A DNA stretch of 64,000 nt, from contig JAHREC010000013.1 in the NCBI GenBank assembly GCA_020081605.1, forward strand, positions 4,340,001 to 4,404,000, read 5' to 3'. The stretch's first letter is position 1. Each line of letters starts with the position of its first letter. Below the pieces are notes generated by a model. It searched no databases, had not been told where the DNA came from, and saw nothing but the letters and a program-made list of their open reading frames with translations. Both the position numbers and the translations under genes were made by a program. Positions 49,662 through 60,460 of this stretch are shown in pieces. The stretch is from Albifimbria verrucaria. Taxonomy: Eukaryota; Ascomycota; Sordariomycetes; Hypocreales; Stachybotryaceae.

Positions 49662-50794
49662 ATGGCTCCCAGTGTAGACCCCGCTATCGTCCAGGCGTTG
49701 GGCCTTGATCCGGACCAGACCAAGGTCAACTCCCACGGCGGCTCTGGTTTCTCCTCTACCTTCAAGCTTAGCAGCACCGTCGATGGCAAGCCTGTGGACT
49801 ACTTTATCAAGACCGGCACCGGCGCTGCCGCCGAAGTCATGTTCCGAGGTGTGTAGGCCCCGAACTACGCCTACACGGCATGAATGTCTTATGCTGAAAC
49901 ACTATGCCTCCATCTAGGCGAGCATGCATCATTAAATGCCATTCGAGATATCGTCCCGGACTTTTGCCCCAAAGCATACGCCCACGGTCCCATGTCTACC
50001 CCCGGCAAGTTCTTCCTGGCCACCGACTTCCTTGATCTCGGCTCCACAGCCGCCGGCGGGTCCGGCCTCTCCTTTGCTGCGAAGCTGGCCAAGCTACACA
50101 CGACGCCGGCCCCGATCCCCGAGGGCTTCGACCGGCCCATGTTCGGTTTCCCCGTCCCCACGTGTTGCGGCGAGACCCCCAGGAGAACTCATGGCGCTCC
50201 TCCTGGGCCGACTTTTACGCCGAAAACCGGCTGCGCGCTATTCTCCGCGCCGCCATAAAGAAGAACGGTTCTGACGCCGAGCTGTCCGACGCCGTCGAAA
50301 AGGTCGCCTCGAGGGTAGTACCTCGGCTTGTCGGCGATGATCGCCTCGGTGCAAGTCTCATGCCTGTCGTGTGTCATGGCGATCTATGGAGCGGCAACCA
50401 CTCGCGAGGCCGCATCGGGAACAGTACCGAAAGCGAGGAGGTCGTGTTCGATGCCTCTGCCGTCTACGGGCACTCCGAGTACGACCTTGGCATCATGAAG
50501 ATGTTTGGTGGTGCCGGACGTAATTTCTGGGCCGAGTACGAGATATTAGTACCCAAAGCAGAGCCCGAGTCTGAGTGGGAGGATCGAGTCCTTTTATACG
50601 AGCTGTATGTGACGTTCCCAATAGTCCTATCCATGCATCTTGTTCTTGTTACTTCATTCTTGAAAGTGTATTTTCTAAGAGCTGACCAACTTGACAGGTA
50701 TCACCATCTTAACCATTTTGCCATGTTTGGCGGTGCTTACCGTGAAGGAGCAATGTCCATAATGAGACGACTAATATCCAAGTACGGCAGCTAA
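49662..50794 (+). CDS. Fructosamine-3-kinase/ketosamine-3-kinase family protein
   Basis: Phosphorylates sugar adducts on lysines of glycated proteins so that they fall off (deglycation); cytosolic. Exons 49662-49848, 49918-50604 and 50698-50794, about 323 aa, typical for FN3K. Landmarks: HGGSGFSSTFKL (nucleotide-loop region), YFIKTG with the ATP-binding lysine, the Glu-containing RGEHASLNAI, FLATDFLDL hinge, catalytic HGDLWSGN near residue 217, and the metal-site equivalent VVFDASAVYGHSEYDL. The C-terminus RLISKYGS is intact. One C is missing at 50176-50180, restoring CCGETPQENSWR. It is convergent with VPS20, 282 bp away, with an A13 tract at 50822-50834 between them. The substrate is not shown by sequence. 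Confidence 0.88.
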
Positions 50795-51076
50795 AAGGAG
50801 GAGATGGAGAGATAGAGAATTAAAAAAAAAAAAATGGGAAAAAGAAAATCAAAAGCGTTGCATTTAGAAAAGGGAAAAGTTCCATGTGAACAAGTCTTTA
50901 CTTTATTCTATCCATAGACGTTGCAAAAATGCCCGGTCACCCAAGAGCGTTGGCCCTGTGTATATGAAAGACTCCGGCTCTATGTAAATAGGTGGTATAT
51001 ACAAGTCAACGCTGCGTGATAAATAATTCATATCCCCATATCCCACTGTAACTGCATGGATGATACGTTGCCAACG

Positions 51077-51821
51077 CTATGCCAGCATAGCCTGACGCTC
51101 TGGTTGTTTCTGTGCCGTTTGCGGTTCTTTGGCCCTTTCGGCTGCTGGGAGCTGCTCGTTCGGCACGGTGGGCAGCTCCTGTCCCTGGCCGGTTACCTCG
51201 GCTTCCAACGCCGCGAGCTCGTCCTCCACCTCCTCCTCGTCTTGGTTTGATATCTTGCCGCCCAGCATATCGCTGATTTCCTACAGCGAGCGTTAGTTAA
51301 TTCAGTTAGAAGCATATCAGGGGCAGGCGCGCTGACTTTCTGGTATGCAATCGCATCAGCAGTCTCGCCCATTAGTTTCTCCACATGCTCGATACCCCCA
51401 TCTCGGCGTGGATATCCGAAAGCACTTTCGTGCCCTGCTGCAGACCAAATACGACATCCTTTTGTATCAAAGCGAACTCGACGCTGGACGTCAACTTCTC
51501 CAACTGCTCCAGCTGCGCGTCGGTCTTGGCGAGCAGCGTCTCCTGGTACTTCTTCCGCCGCAACGCTAACAGTGCCCGCTTCTTGTCGCCTTTGGCGATC
51601 ATCTGCTTCGCGATTTCCGTTTCTTTGTCGGTCAGGACCGTGATCTTGCGCTGGTACTGGTGGAGTCTGTCGCGCTGGATCTTCATGTCCAGGATCGCCC
51701 TGAGGACGAACCGTCAGTATCGGCCATGGGATGGATGGGTCACGCGCGCAATGACCGCACGGGGATAGGATGCGCAAACATACTTGTCCTGGGCAGTGAT
51801 CTTACTCGAATTTCCGCCCAT
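51077..51821 (-). CDS. VPS20: ESCRT-III subunit Vps20 (CHMP6)
   Basis: Nucleates Snf7 polymers on endosomes during multivesicular-body sorting. Minus-strand exons 51821-51784, 51699-51337 and 51280-51077, about 201 aa. The protein begins MGGNSSKIT, a fitting N-myristoylation site (Gly2, Ser at 5-6), the known membrane anchor of Vps20. The basic helix 1 (LDMKIQRDRLHQYQRKI) and the long helix 2 (KKRALLALRRKKYQETLL) follow. The acidic C-terminal region EEEVEDELAALEAEV is the regulatory MIM-bearing part. One base is missing in the run at 51395-51399 (restoring EMGGIEHVEKLMGET). The second intron has a less usual GTCAGC donor. It is divergent from RIX7 across 712 bp. Confidence 0.9.
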
Positions 51822-52533
51822 GGTGAGGAGCCGTAACGATGCGTGGCCGCAACAAGGCTTTGAAACTCGAGTTGTAGGTTAAGATGCTGGAGTTGATGCA
51901 CAATCAGTCTGGGGAAGGATCACCCTTCGTCATCGTCGGGGCATGTGGCGCATGGCAGGACCAGCTTTATCGATAAGCTGAAACGCATTGCATCCAAACG
52001 GTGGGGCCGAAGGGTATCAAGGTCCTTAAGTGTAGGTACCTCCTGTAGGCACGCGCGTGACAACATCTTGACCTACGGGTGGGCAAAATTTATGAACAAA
52101 TCCCCTACTTTGCCATATTTTTCAAGGCTTTCCCTACCTTTTCGTCCTTCTTTTCCCCAACTTGATATGCCTGTACAGTATCATGGTGTATTGGTGCTTT
52201 TCTGGTCTCACTAATTTTGTCCCCACTGTACTCCGTAGTCACCCACTGTAAGTCACTCACTGTAGCTTCATGCAAGTGGGGGCAACGGAAAAAAAAAGAC
52301 AGGGACCAAAAACCTCTGGAAGCGCATCGCGATTTCTGTTTGACACCTGGATGGCATCTGGATAACAACATCTGGATGGCACCTTTGTGCAGCCTCAACC
52401 CTTATAGAACGGTTTATTGACTAAGCCCATTCGCCTCTCGGCTCTTTTCTTCTTCTTTTTTCTTCTCTCTTCATCCATTGGTCCCCTCAATAAGACTTTT
52501 GGAATCATCTCCATAGCGGCATCACCACCAAAC
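51822..52533. promoter_or_regulatory. Shared divergent promoter region, VPS20/RIX7
   Basis: No gene seen; it separates two head-to-head starts. ATTGG (inverted CCAAT) occurs about 60 bp before the RIX7 ATG. A GGTACCTCC/GTAGG motif lies near 52034-52050. Confidence 0.5.
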
Positions 52534-54805
52534 ATGCGGCTGGGAGCGCAGAGACCTCGCGCCCAACTACGTCACAGTCTTGATCGAGACGTCTATCAAA
52601 TCGTCAAGAAACTCGAGGAGGCTAATGATGGCAAACCATTCAAGAATGAGGCGGCTATCTACGATGCGATCAAGAAGTCCAACTCCAGCTTGAGCCGACA
52701 GAAGAAGCGAACTCTCGAAGATTCGATCGAGAGGGTCTGGCAGGTTCGAAAGGAGGAGCTGGGCGATTCGGAAGACTCGGAGGCAGATTTGGAGGAGCCA
52801 GAGCCCAAGAAGCCAGAAGACGACCGCTTCCTCCTCAACAGGCAGATGACCAAGCACTGGAACGTCCAGCCTAGCCCTCAAGAGTCCAGCGAACCCAGAC
52901 CAGCGAAAAAGCGACGCCTCCGAAACGGGGATGAGAACGACGATCAGGCAACGGCAGGCGACTCGACCGGCCCTGGAACGCCAGCCGCCAACGGTGTCCT
53001 TCCTCTCGAAGTCCCAACAGTCGAGAAGCTGAACAAGGAGACGCAGAAGAAGACGTTGAAGTCGAGTCGGTTCCTTGTTGAGAATTTCTCCGAGCTGCCA
53101 GCGCTTGGTGGACTTGGCGCCGTACGGGACGAGCTGCTGCAGCAGACGCGCTACATCCTCAAATGTCCGAGTCTCTACATGGAGAACAACTGGCGTCGAC
53201 GTCCCGGTATAGTCTTGTCTGGACCTCCTGGTGTTGGGAAAAGATCTCTTATTAGGTCTCTGGCGGCGGAGCTTGGTGTCCCACTGGTTTCTCTAGCGGG
53301 CTGCTTTAACGATCCGGATCGTATTGAGAAGAGCCTTCATGAGGCTTTCGACGAGGCCATGCGACTTGCCCCTAGCATCATATTCATCGAGCATTTGGAC
53401 TGGTACATTGCGAAGCAGGGGTCTAGTGGGCACACCGAGCACAATCGCCGAGCCCTCGTCGAATTCACAAAGCAGATGGAGCGCGTTCAACAAAGCCAAC
53501 CCGTCGAGAAGTTTGTGCTTGCCATGGCCACCACTTCCCATCTCACAGAAGTCGATCCCGTCGTATTAAAGACGGGTTTGTTGGAGAGCACAGTTGAGCT
53601 GAGCATACCCGACTTGAAGGCCCGACAGGACATCCTTTCAGTACTCACCAAGGATATCGACCTAGCAGATAACGTCAGCCTCGAGGAATTATCAAAGCTC
53701 ACGCATGGGTTTGTGGGCGCTGACATGGTCAGGATGATGACTACGGCGCAGCAGCTGGCTACAAAACGATACGTTGGTGCAAATCCGGCGCTGGAGCTTA
53801 TGCTTGAAGCCGGTACTTCAACGACGAACTGTAGCAACGCCGAGAGCCCTTATATTGGTCAAAGCGCTCTGGCTCCACCACCAAAGTTCGCTATGGAGTT
53901 CAAGGATTTCGAAATGGCCATCAAGGGTTTTGTTCCTTCTTTGAGGAAGGAAGGCTTCACATCGATCCCAGACATTACGTGGGAGCGTGTTGGTGCACTG
54001 GAAAAAGCTCGCAAGCAGCTTCGAATGTCCATTATCGGTCCTATCAAGGACCCCGAGACATATCAGAAGTTTGGTCTTGTGCTCCCAGCGGGCGTCTTAC
54101 TCTGGGGCCCCGGGTTGCGGCAAGACGCTTGTGGCACAGGCTGTTGCCAATGAAGCCAAAGCCAGTTTGATTGTCATTAATGGCCCGGAGCTTCTCAACA
54201 AATACGTTGGCGAATCGGAGCGTGCTGTCCGCGAACTCTTTCAACGTGCGCGTTCATCAAAGCCATGCATCTTATTCTTCGACGAAATCGACGCCATTGT
54301 TCCATCTCGTGGCAGTACCACAACAGATTCAGGGACGCGAGTCGTCAATGCTCTTCTGACTGAGCTTGATGGCGCGCGTGATCGTTCGGGTATTTACGTG
54401 ATCGGTACGACAAACCGCCCCGACATGATAGATCCAGCCATCCTACGACCTGGACGTCTCAACACTCGCATATTCATCGACCTCCCAACACCTACCGAGC
54501 GTGTTGATATTCTTCGTACCATCTACCGGGCTCGAGTCTCCAAGGAGACAGCACAAGCTGAATTTGATCTCCTGGAACGCATCGCTCGCGACCCTCGCTG
54601 CGACAATTTCAGTGGTGCAGACCTTAGCGGTCTGCAGACGAAGGCATCCGAATCCGCGCTTGAGCGGTTCTATTCTGGTGAGAAAGAGATTCCAGAGGTA
54701 GATGAGAAAGACTGGGAGTACGCGCTATCCAACACGCTGCCCAGTGTAATGGACCACGAGAGGTATAGGAGACTTGATTTGAAGCTTCGTGGTGTCAAGA
54801 AGTGA
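52534..54805 (+). CDS. RIX7: Ribosome-biogenesis AAA+ ATPase Rix7 (NVL family), divergent first AAA domain
   Basis: Nucleolar two-ring AAA ATPase that remodels pre-60S particles. Intronless, about 757 aa. The N-domain ([18 protein letters not shown], then [16 protein letters not shown]) resembles the Rix7/NVL N-terminal helical domain, followed by an acidic/basic linker with AKKRRLRN. D1 (from about residue 225) has GPPGVGKRS in place of GPPGxGKT and FIEHLD in place of FIDEID, and lacks clear arginine fingers. D2 has WGPPGCGKT (near residue 530), [12 protein letters not shown], sensor [10 protein letters not shown] and arginine fingers LRPGRL, so it looks catalytic. The D2 Walker A spans a C-run (54108-54111) with two missing bases. 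ATG 52534 was preferred to the in-frame upstream ATG because the extension is a poly-Phe leader-like string. A lineage-specific paralogue is the main alternative. Confidence 0.78.
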
Positions 54806-55784
54806 GCTCTTGTTGTGAGGAAAGTCTTTTTTCTTCTCATTCATAGGTACACTAGTTCGCTGTCGCTGTATCATGCAACGCAAGAGCACCTTGCTACAGT
54901 GGAAGAGCAAAAATAGCTTATATATCTTGACGAACAATCAACGAAATATCTAATAACAAACGATGGAAAACGTAAGAAACTTGGAGTAATTTGCTAATAT
55001 ATTGAGCAGATAATAGGTAGTTCTCAAGGCTTCTTCTTAACAAGACCCTTATTGCTAACAGAAATTGTGAGGTAGGCGAAACTTTTGTCCTCTCACTGTA
55101 GGCTACTCATAATGAGTGAACATGGTTATCTCAAGGAACACAGTAACATGGGCATGATTAATCTGGGTTAGTTACTGTGTTTTAGCGCCTAAGAAATAGG
55201 CAAATGCATTACCTCAAAGTGATGATGTCATGCAGACTAAATTTTTGCGCTTCAGCCTGGGACAACGGGTTACAAGCAAGTGTTCTTTCTTAGAATACTG
55301 ATCGATAAATCTCAAAAGAAAATTCTTAAATTAATACAAAAAATATAAGGATATGCTTAGATATTTATTCAAGTAATATGCTAATCTTATCCGAATCTTA
55401 TTCTAATTTGCATCGGTCCTTATTCTTGTTTATCAGTGCTTGCGGTCCCTATTTTATTGCTCCTGCTTGGCAGGCTAAGATTGGCTACGTGTAAGATTTT
55501 TTTCTCTTTTCGTGACTTGGACTCACCCTGTTTCTTTGGCTTCCCAAACAGGGAGGTTTACACGAACATGGTGTGGAGTCATTATAGAGTTCAATTGATG
55601 TTTTGCAACGCACAGTTCAGGGGCGAATTTTAGTGGGATCGTATCGCACGTGGCGAGAAGAGGAGTTTGAATAAGTACAAGAATAGTGATGACGTCTCGA
55701 CTATTCTATCATAGTCTATAGTAGTACACAGTCGTCGCTTTCTCCGTCTATAGAGATCCTATCATTACATAAGGGGTGGTTGGT
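54806..55784. other. AT-rich convergent intergenic region
   Basis: No gene. The part from about 54900 to 55430 is markedly AT-rich, with long A/T words around 55310-55380, unlike the flanking genes. Confidence 0.6.
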
Positions 55785-56642
55785 TTAAGCAGTAGACTCC
55801 TTGAGGTAGCTGGATAAAATGGTTAGCCTATGTTCGTAGTGCAAAATGCGTCATCAGGTGCGAGGCGTCATGACGGGTTGCCGTCATGATGCTCTCGCTT
55901 GAGGACATATGCAGTGATAAGGGTACTTACGCAATCAGGTCGTTCCTGTCCTTCTCCTTCTTGAGACCACCGAAGGCCATCTTGGTACCAGGGATGTACT
56001 TCTTGGGGTTCTCGAGGTAGGCGAACAGGGTGTCGTTGTCCCAGGTGATGCCCTTCTGCTTGTTGGCGTCGGTGTAGGAGTAACCCTCGACGGAACCGGT
56101 CTTGCGGCCGAAGAGGCCGTGCAGAGCAGGACCGATCTTGTTGCCACCGTCCTTCTCGACGGTGTGGCACTGGGCGCAACGGGTCTTGAAGAGGTTGGCA
56201 CCCTTCTTAGCGTCTCCTGAGGTAAGATGTCAGCACGACTTGTCCAGTAGGTGTTTGGCGACAGCGGTGGTGCGAAAGATGGACAGCGAGGAGAAGATGC
56301 GACAAGGGAAGCCAAAGGCAGGGAGCTGTGAGATACTCCGGGATTGCGAGTGGTCTGCGCATGCAAACACCATGACGAGTGGCCACCAGCAACCTCGAAA
56401 ATGACGCAGCGCCGGCACGGTGCCTGGGGCGTTCATGATCTGTTCTGGGGTCGCGGCCATGGAAAACGAAGGAATCGTCAACCGAACGGGTCGCTCTAAC
56501 TGCGCGGGCAGCTTTCCATGTCTCTCGTTGTGTTGCGCAGCCTCAATGGCATTCCACGAGCGCACGTCTTCTCGCTTCCGGCCACCTTCGGACCAAGGGG
56601 AAAAGGACGAGTAGAACGGGATCGTGACTTACCACCAGCCAT
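55785..56642 (-). CDS. CYC1: Cytochrome c
   Basis: Soluble haem electron carrier of the mitochondrial intermembrane space, between complexes III and IV. Minus-strand exons 56642-56633 (10 nt), 56216-55931 and 55809-55785 (25 nt), joined by introns of 416 and 121 nt, both GT-AG with matching phase; 106 aa. After [16 protein letters not shown] comes the haem motif CAQCH, then [27 protein letters not shown] and the methionine-ligand segment PGTKMAFGG; the protein ends YLKESTA. The N-terminal tail is one of the shorter forms among fungi. It is the only recognisable gene here with no frame break. It is divergent from the mitochondrial membrane-protein gene at 57494. Confidence 0.95.
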
Positions 56643-57493
56643 TTTGATTAGGTTTGATTAGAAGGGATGAGTCTAAAAGTCTCGTTGATCGTAAAAGTAA
56701 CCAAAGAATCCGACAAAAGGAATCTATGGATGTGTAGTGAGGATGATGATTTGATAAGTAGAAGGAAGGAGAAGAAAGAAAGGGAAAAATCTTTGGGCGC
56801 GCAAAATATCATTGACAACTGGTACCAGGAGCGTGCATGGGCCAATCAAATCGCTGTAATTACCTATAGAGATTCATCATTACCTTTAGCTGGGGCGGAA
56901 TAAATCGGAGACCCATCAGGGTGGTCCAAGCCTCGGCTGGGAAGATTGATGTTCCCTGTTTTTTTTTATCTGACGATCGGATGAACGGCGCTGGTTCGGC
57001 GAGGCGAGGCGTTGGCTCGGCGAGCTGCTGGTGCAACACTCAGGCCATAAGGCTTTGACTCCTTGGTGTCGTGCCAATATCCAGCGAGGGATAAAAGCAT
57101 CCACAGCGAGTCATGGATAGTTCAGCGCCTACAGTAGCAAACGCAGTTGAGGCTCTTCACGTGCATCATTTAACATTTGCAGAATGAAACATAATCACGT
57201 AAATAGTATGTCATTAGCTAAAACATGCATTACCACCATACATACGTACCTGCAGCGACAGCTTGTCAGATGTCCCAGGTACAGAGTACCGTAGCCGTAC
57301 TCTGTACTTCCCTACTGCCCTCCCTGGGTAGATGATTACATAATAAAGCCCAAGTACGCCTTGCCTTAGTTGGGCAAGTACCTCAGGTGCTCAACTGTGA
57401 GGCCATCGCGGAAAAAAAAGCTAGACCTTTGATACTCAAGCCTCGTGTCGGTCGCAACACAGCTCATTGTGCGACAACCCCAGCTCCTTCGAA
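56643..57493. promoter_or_regulatory. Shared divergent promoter region of CYC1 and a mitochondrial membrane protein
   Basis: 851 bases between two head-to-head starts. It contains CCAAT at 56842-56846 and 57074-57078, both on the + strand, as expected for HAP/CBC control of respiratory genes. No separate gene was seen. Confidence 0.5.
56842..56861 (+). promoter_or_regulatory. Candidate CBC-HapX iron-responsive element upstream of CYC1
   Basis: CCAAT (56842-56846), 12 bases, then ATT, matching CCAAT-N12-RWT. It is 200 bp before the CYC1 ATG and lies antisense to that gene, the same distance and relative orientation as the ISA1 element. Cytochrome c is a known HapX target in other ascomycetes. 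Confidence 0.5.
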
Positions 57494-58309
57494 ATGGCGT
57501 CGAGGACCATCATCCCGCGCTTCCTGCTGCCTCTCCAGGGCCCTCTCTGGCGCGGCGTCCGCATCCCGCTCTCGCACAACGTCTACGTCCGTTTTGCTTC
57601 CAACAGCTCCAAGGGCCCCGGCGGCAGCCCCGACAAGCCCATCGTTCTCGAGAAGCCGCTCAAGTTCAATCCGCCCTCCCACGGATCGCGTCTCAGAAAG
57701 AACATCCTACCCAAGCACTATGGTCCTCAAATGACGCCCGAGGAGCTGAGCGCTCAGAACCAGAAGGAATACCCTGGTCTCATGGCTCCCGAGGGCACTT
57801 GGCAGCATTGGTTCTGGCACAGCCGCTGGCTGCACGTTTTCATCTCTCTGGTGAGTTCATACATGCCACAAGCGCCCGTTCGGCCTACAGACCATATCAC
57901 TAACGCTCAGCCTCTTCACAGGGAACCCTCTTCGCCATGGCAACCTGGACCTTCTATATGAACTACGCCTACAACTCCCCTTCAAGGACCTCCTCCCTTC
58001 CGGATCCGACCTCTGGTCCGACCCAATCTACTTCTTCACCCAGTGGAAGAACGTCATCGCTATGCACGAGCGTGACGTTAGCGAGAAGGCCGTCGAGTAC
58101 CGCCGCCGCAGCCTCGACGACGTCGCCAAGCGCAAGTACTACATGAAGATGCACGGCATTGAGGCCAAGGACCCTGTCGCCATGGTCTTCGGCAACAAGG
58201 AGAGCCCTCCGGAGGAGGAGCTTGAAGCTGCGGCGATGGGCCGTGAACCCCGCCAAAGCCAGATGCCGACAAGGCAGAGCCGCGGAAAAAGTGGTTTGGC
58301 ATCTTCTAA
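57494..58309 (+). CDS. Uncharacterised mitochondrial single-pass membrane protein
   Basis: I cannot name this family with confidence. Exons 57494-57850 and 57922-58309, about 248 aa. The first 35 residues (MASRTIIPRFLLPLQG, then RFASNSS) are basic and Ser-rich with an R-F-A cleavage-like site, as in matrix-targeted precursors. One membrane helix lies near residues 112-132 (LHVFISLGTLFAMATWTFYM, across the exon junction). A charged tail with EYRRRSLDDVAKRKYYMKMHG follows and the protein ends KKWFGIF. The sequence plan (presequence, one helix, charged tail) fits small inner-membrane respiratory or assembly proteins. One C is missing at 57977-57980 (restoring YNSPFKDLLPSG) and one at 58248-58251. 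It shares a promoter region with CYC1 and is convergent with RRP42. Confidence 0.75.
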
Positions 58310-58460
58310 GGGTGTGCTTGTACGTTTTCAATAGCATAGATGCTGAGTCTCCGATTGGCACGTAACGCCGGTCTCGTTGTACATTAGGTATAATATCAAC
58401 CCTGCAGACGTAATCCAACGTCATGCGGTATTCCAGCTCCATCCCATCTAGTCCAGCGCC

Positions 58461-59608
58461 TTATGACAAATCCACTCCATCCAGACCATCTAGTACCTCA
58501 TCAGCCACACCTCCCTTCTGCAAGACAGATTGTATAATGCCATCCATGACAGCAAACTTGGCTCCGCCCAGAGGCGCCCTCCATACACCTTCCTCCTGCT
58601 GCTGGCCAGCCCCTTGTGTTGCTGTTGATTTGGCGCCCCGCCGCTTGCCGCTGTATTCGCCGTGCTGGGCACACCAGGCGGTGTCAACCTCGAGGGCGGA
58701 TCAACAGTTCGTACGGAAAGCAATCGCAGCTCTCTTCCAGCAGAATCTACATCCATAGCCCCGTCCTCGCTGCCACGCTTCGTCCTGACCTCGGACACGG
58801 ACACAGCCAGCGCTGTTTCCGCCACGGCAAGCTCCTCTCTCGCAGGATCGAATATGATGTTGTCGCCGACCGTGACCACGAGGAGGGTGATTGGTGGCCT
58901 TGAGCCAGTCGCAGCTCCTTCGCGAGGGTACAGAAGCTCGGCTGCCGCCCAGTCGTCGTCAAACATGGGGTCTTCGTCACCCTCTGATTTGAGTCGCGGT
59001 AGCCTGGTTGCTAGCAGGGCTAGGTGTGTCGTGAGGAGAGGAGCGGTAGTGGATAGGATAGTGGAGGGATATGAGCAGAATCTGTAGCATAAGCGCATTA
59101 GTTGGCCATTCGTGAAAACTTCCAAAAGCCCACAACTTACGTCGAGATACAACCTCCAATGGAACCGACTGTTGATGTACAGCTTCTTCGCAAACTCTCC
59201 ATCTGCCAAAAGCGACTCCCTCAACATCTCTGCCAGAAACACCGTCGCTGCGTCGTCATCTCGGTGCCCAGGAATTTCGACTGCCATCTCTAACCAGTCT
59301 CCCTTCACTTTGATCTTGTCCTTGGACCGTGAGCCCACGTCTCCCTGTGCCGCCTCTTCGTCGTCGCCGCCCAGCAGCGCATCCGCCGTCTTCTCGATCT
59401 CAGCCTTGACACCGACTAAAGCCTCAGTTCCATCGGCAAAACACACCCGTGCGCTGCCGTTTGTCCCCGGCAGGACCCCAGTCTCGGCAGTCAGAGGCCG
59501 GAACTGAGTCGGCGTCCGGCCATCAGGGCGAATCGGTGGCTTAAGTGTGAGGGAGCTATGGAGGTAGGCGAGCTCGGCCGGTGAGAAGAGAAGTTGCTGC
59601 ATAGCCAT
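58461..59608 (-). CDS. RRP42: RNA exosome core subunit Rrp42 (RNase PH fold)
   Basis: One of six RNase PH-like ring subunits of the exosome, nuclear and cytoplasmic, structural and not catalytic in eukaryotes. Minus-strand exons 59608-59141 and 59081-58461 around a 59-nt intron, about 363 aa; somewhat long for Rrp42 because of an Ala/Gly/Gln-rich insert near residues 300-325. Landmarks: LSPAELAYLHSSL-type start (here FSPAELAYLHSSL), RPDGRTPTQFRPL, NGSARVCFADGTEALVGVK, WRLYLD/ILLIS across the intron, GDNIIFDPAREELAVA and RTVDPPSRLTPPGVP; the C-terminus is DGLDGVDLS. Bases are missing at 59066-59068, 59035-59036 (both just after the intron) and 58636-58639. The stop lies 152 bp from the convergent neighbour's stop. 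Confidence 0.9.
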
Positions 59609-60460
59609 ATTGACTCCCCAGTCTCGGATGCAATCGATTTCAGGACGCTGCTCCGGTTTGGCCCTTGGATTTACTGTGGTTGTTCAATTTGGCGTTGTGT
59701 CCTAAATTTTTTGGTATGCGAACGAGATAGGAAGTGAGCTCCAACTGAGTGAGCGATAAGATCTGGTTTAGTGGGGATCCTCGTGGAGGGGCTAAACAAG
59801 CCCAGATGCCAACCTCATAACGCTTTTACAAACCACATTATCCCAATTCACAAGAGATAATCAACGTCACATTCATATCATGCAAATTCCCTATTATTAT
59901 TATTTTCTTTCGAAAAATCCTTTACACACATACCGTACAAAACTAAACCATACAATCAGGAGCCAGTGCCGATATGTCAACCTATATATTGGCATAGTGC
60001 CTCTACACTGGTGCTTCCAATACGGCCAAGGGAGTAGGATGTGACTCCCAGTGTACGTAAACATCAAATGAAAGGGAAGCCTGCTGGGTTGAGCCTTACT
60101 GTTACAGGGAGGTATTGATAAACGAGGAGGTGTCTGCTATGCCCAGAAAGTTAAGAAGGTATGTGGTTCTGGATCAATCACAATCTCATCAGGTTCATAA
60201 TCAGTCACGCTCGACGCTAAATAGATCTGGGGCGTGCTTCTAGATGGGTATCCTCGGAGCGCCCGAAGGATCTCTAGCCCTGGAGCAAAGCAACTGTACA
60301 AGATATGCACCACGGTCACGCTGCAGATGCCAGATACAACTCAGTCTCATAATATCTAATTAGCAGTCGGTCACCAGAATGGCAATTTGAGGCGTGACTA
60401 CCTACCCAAATCAGACACCGACGACCGCATAGCTTAGCAGGGATGCTAATCAAAGAAGCT
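59609..60460. other. Intergenic between RRP42 start and ATE1 stop
   Basis: Both genes are on the minus strand; this is the RRP42 promoter and ATE1 3' region. No gene was seen. Confidence 0.5.
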
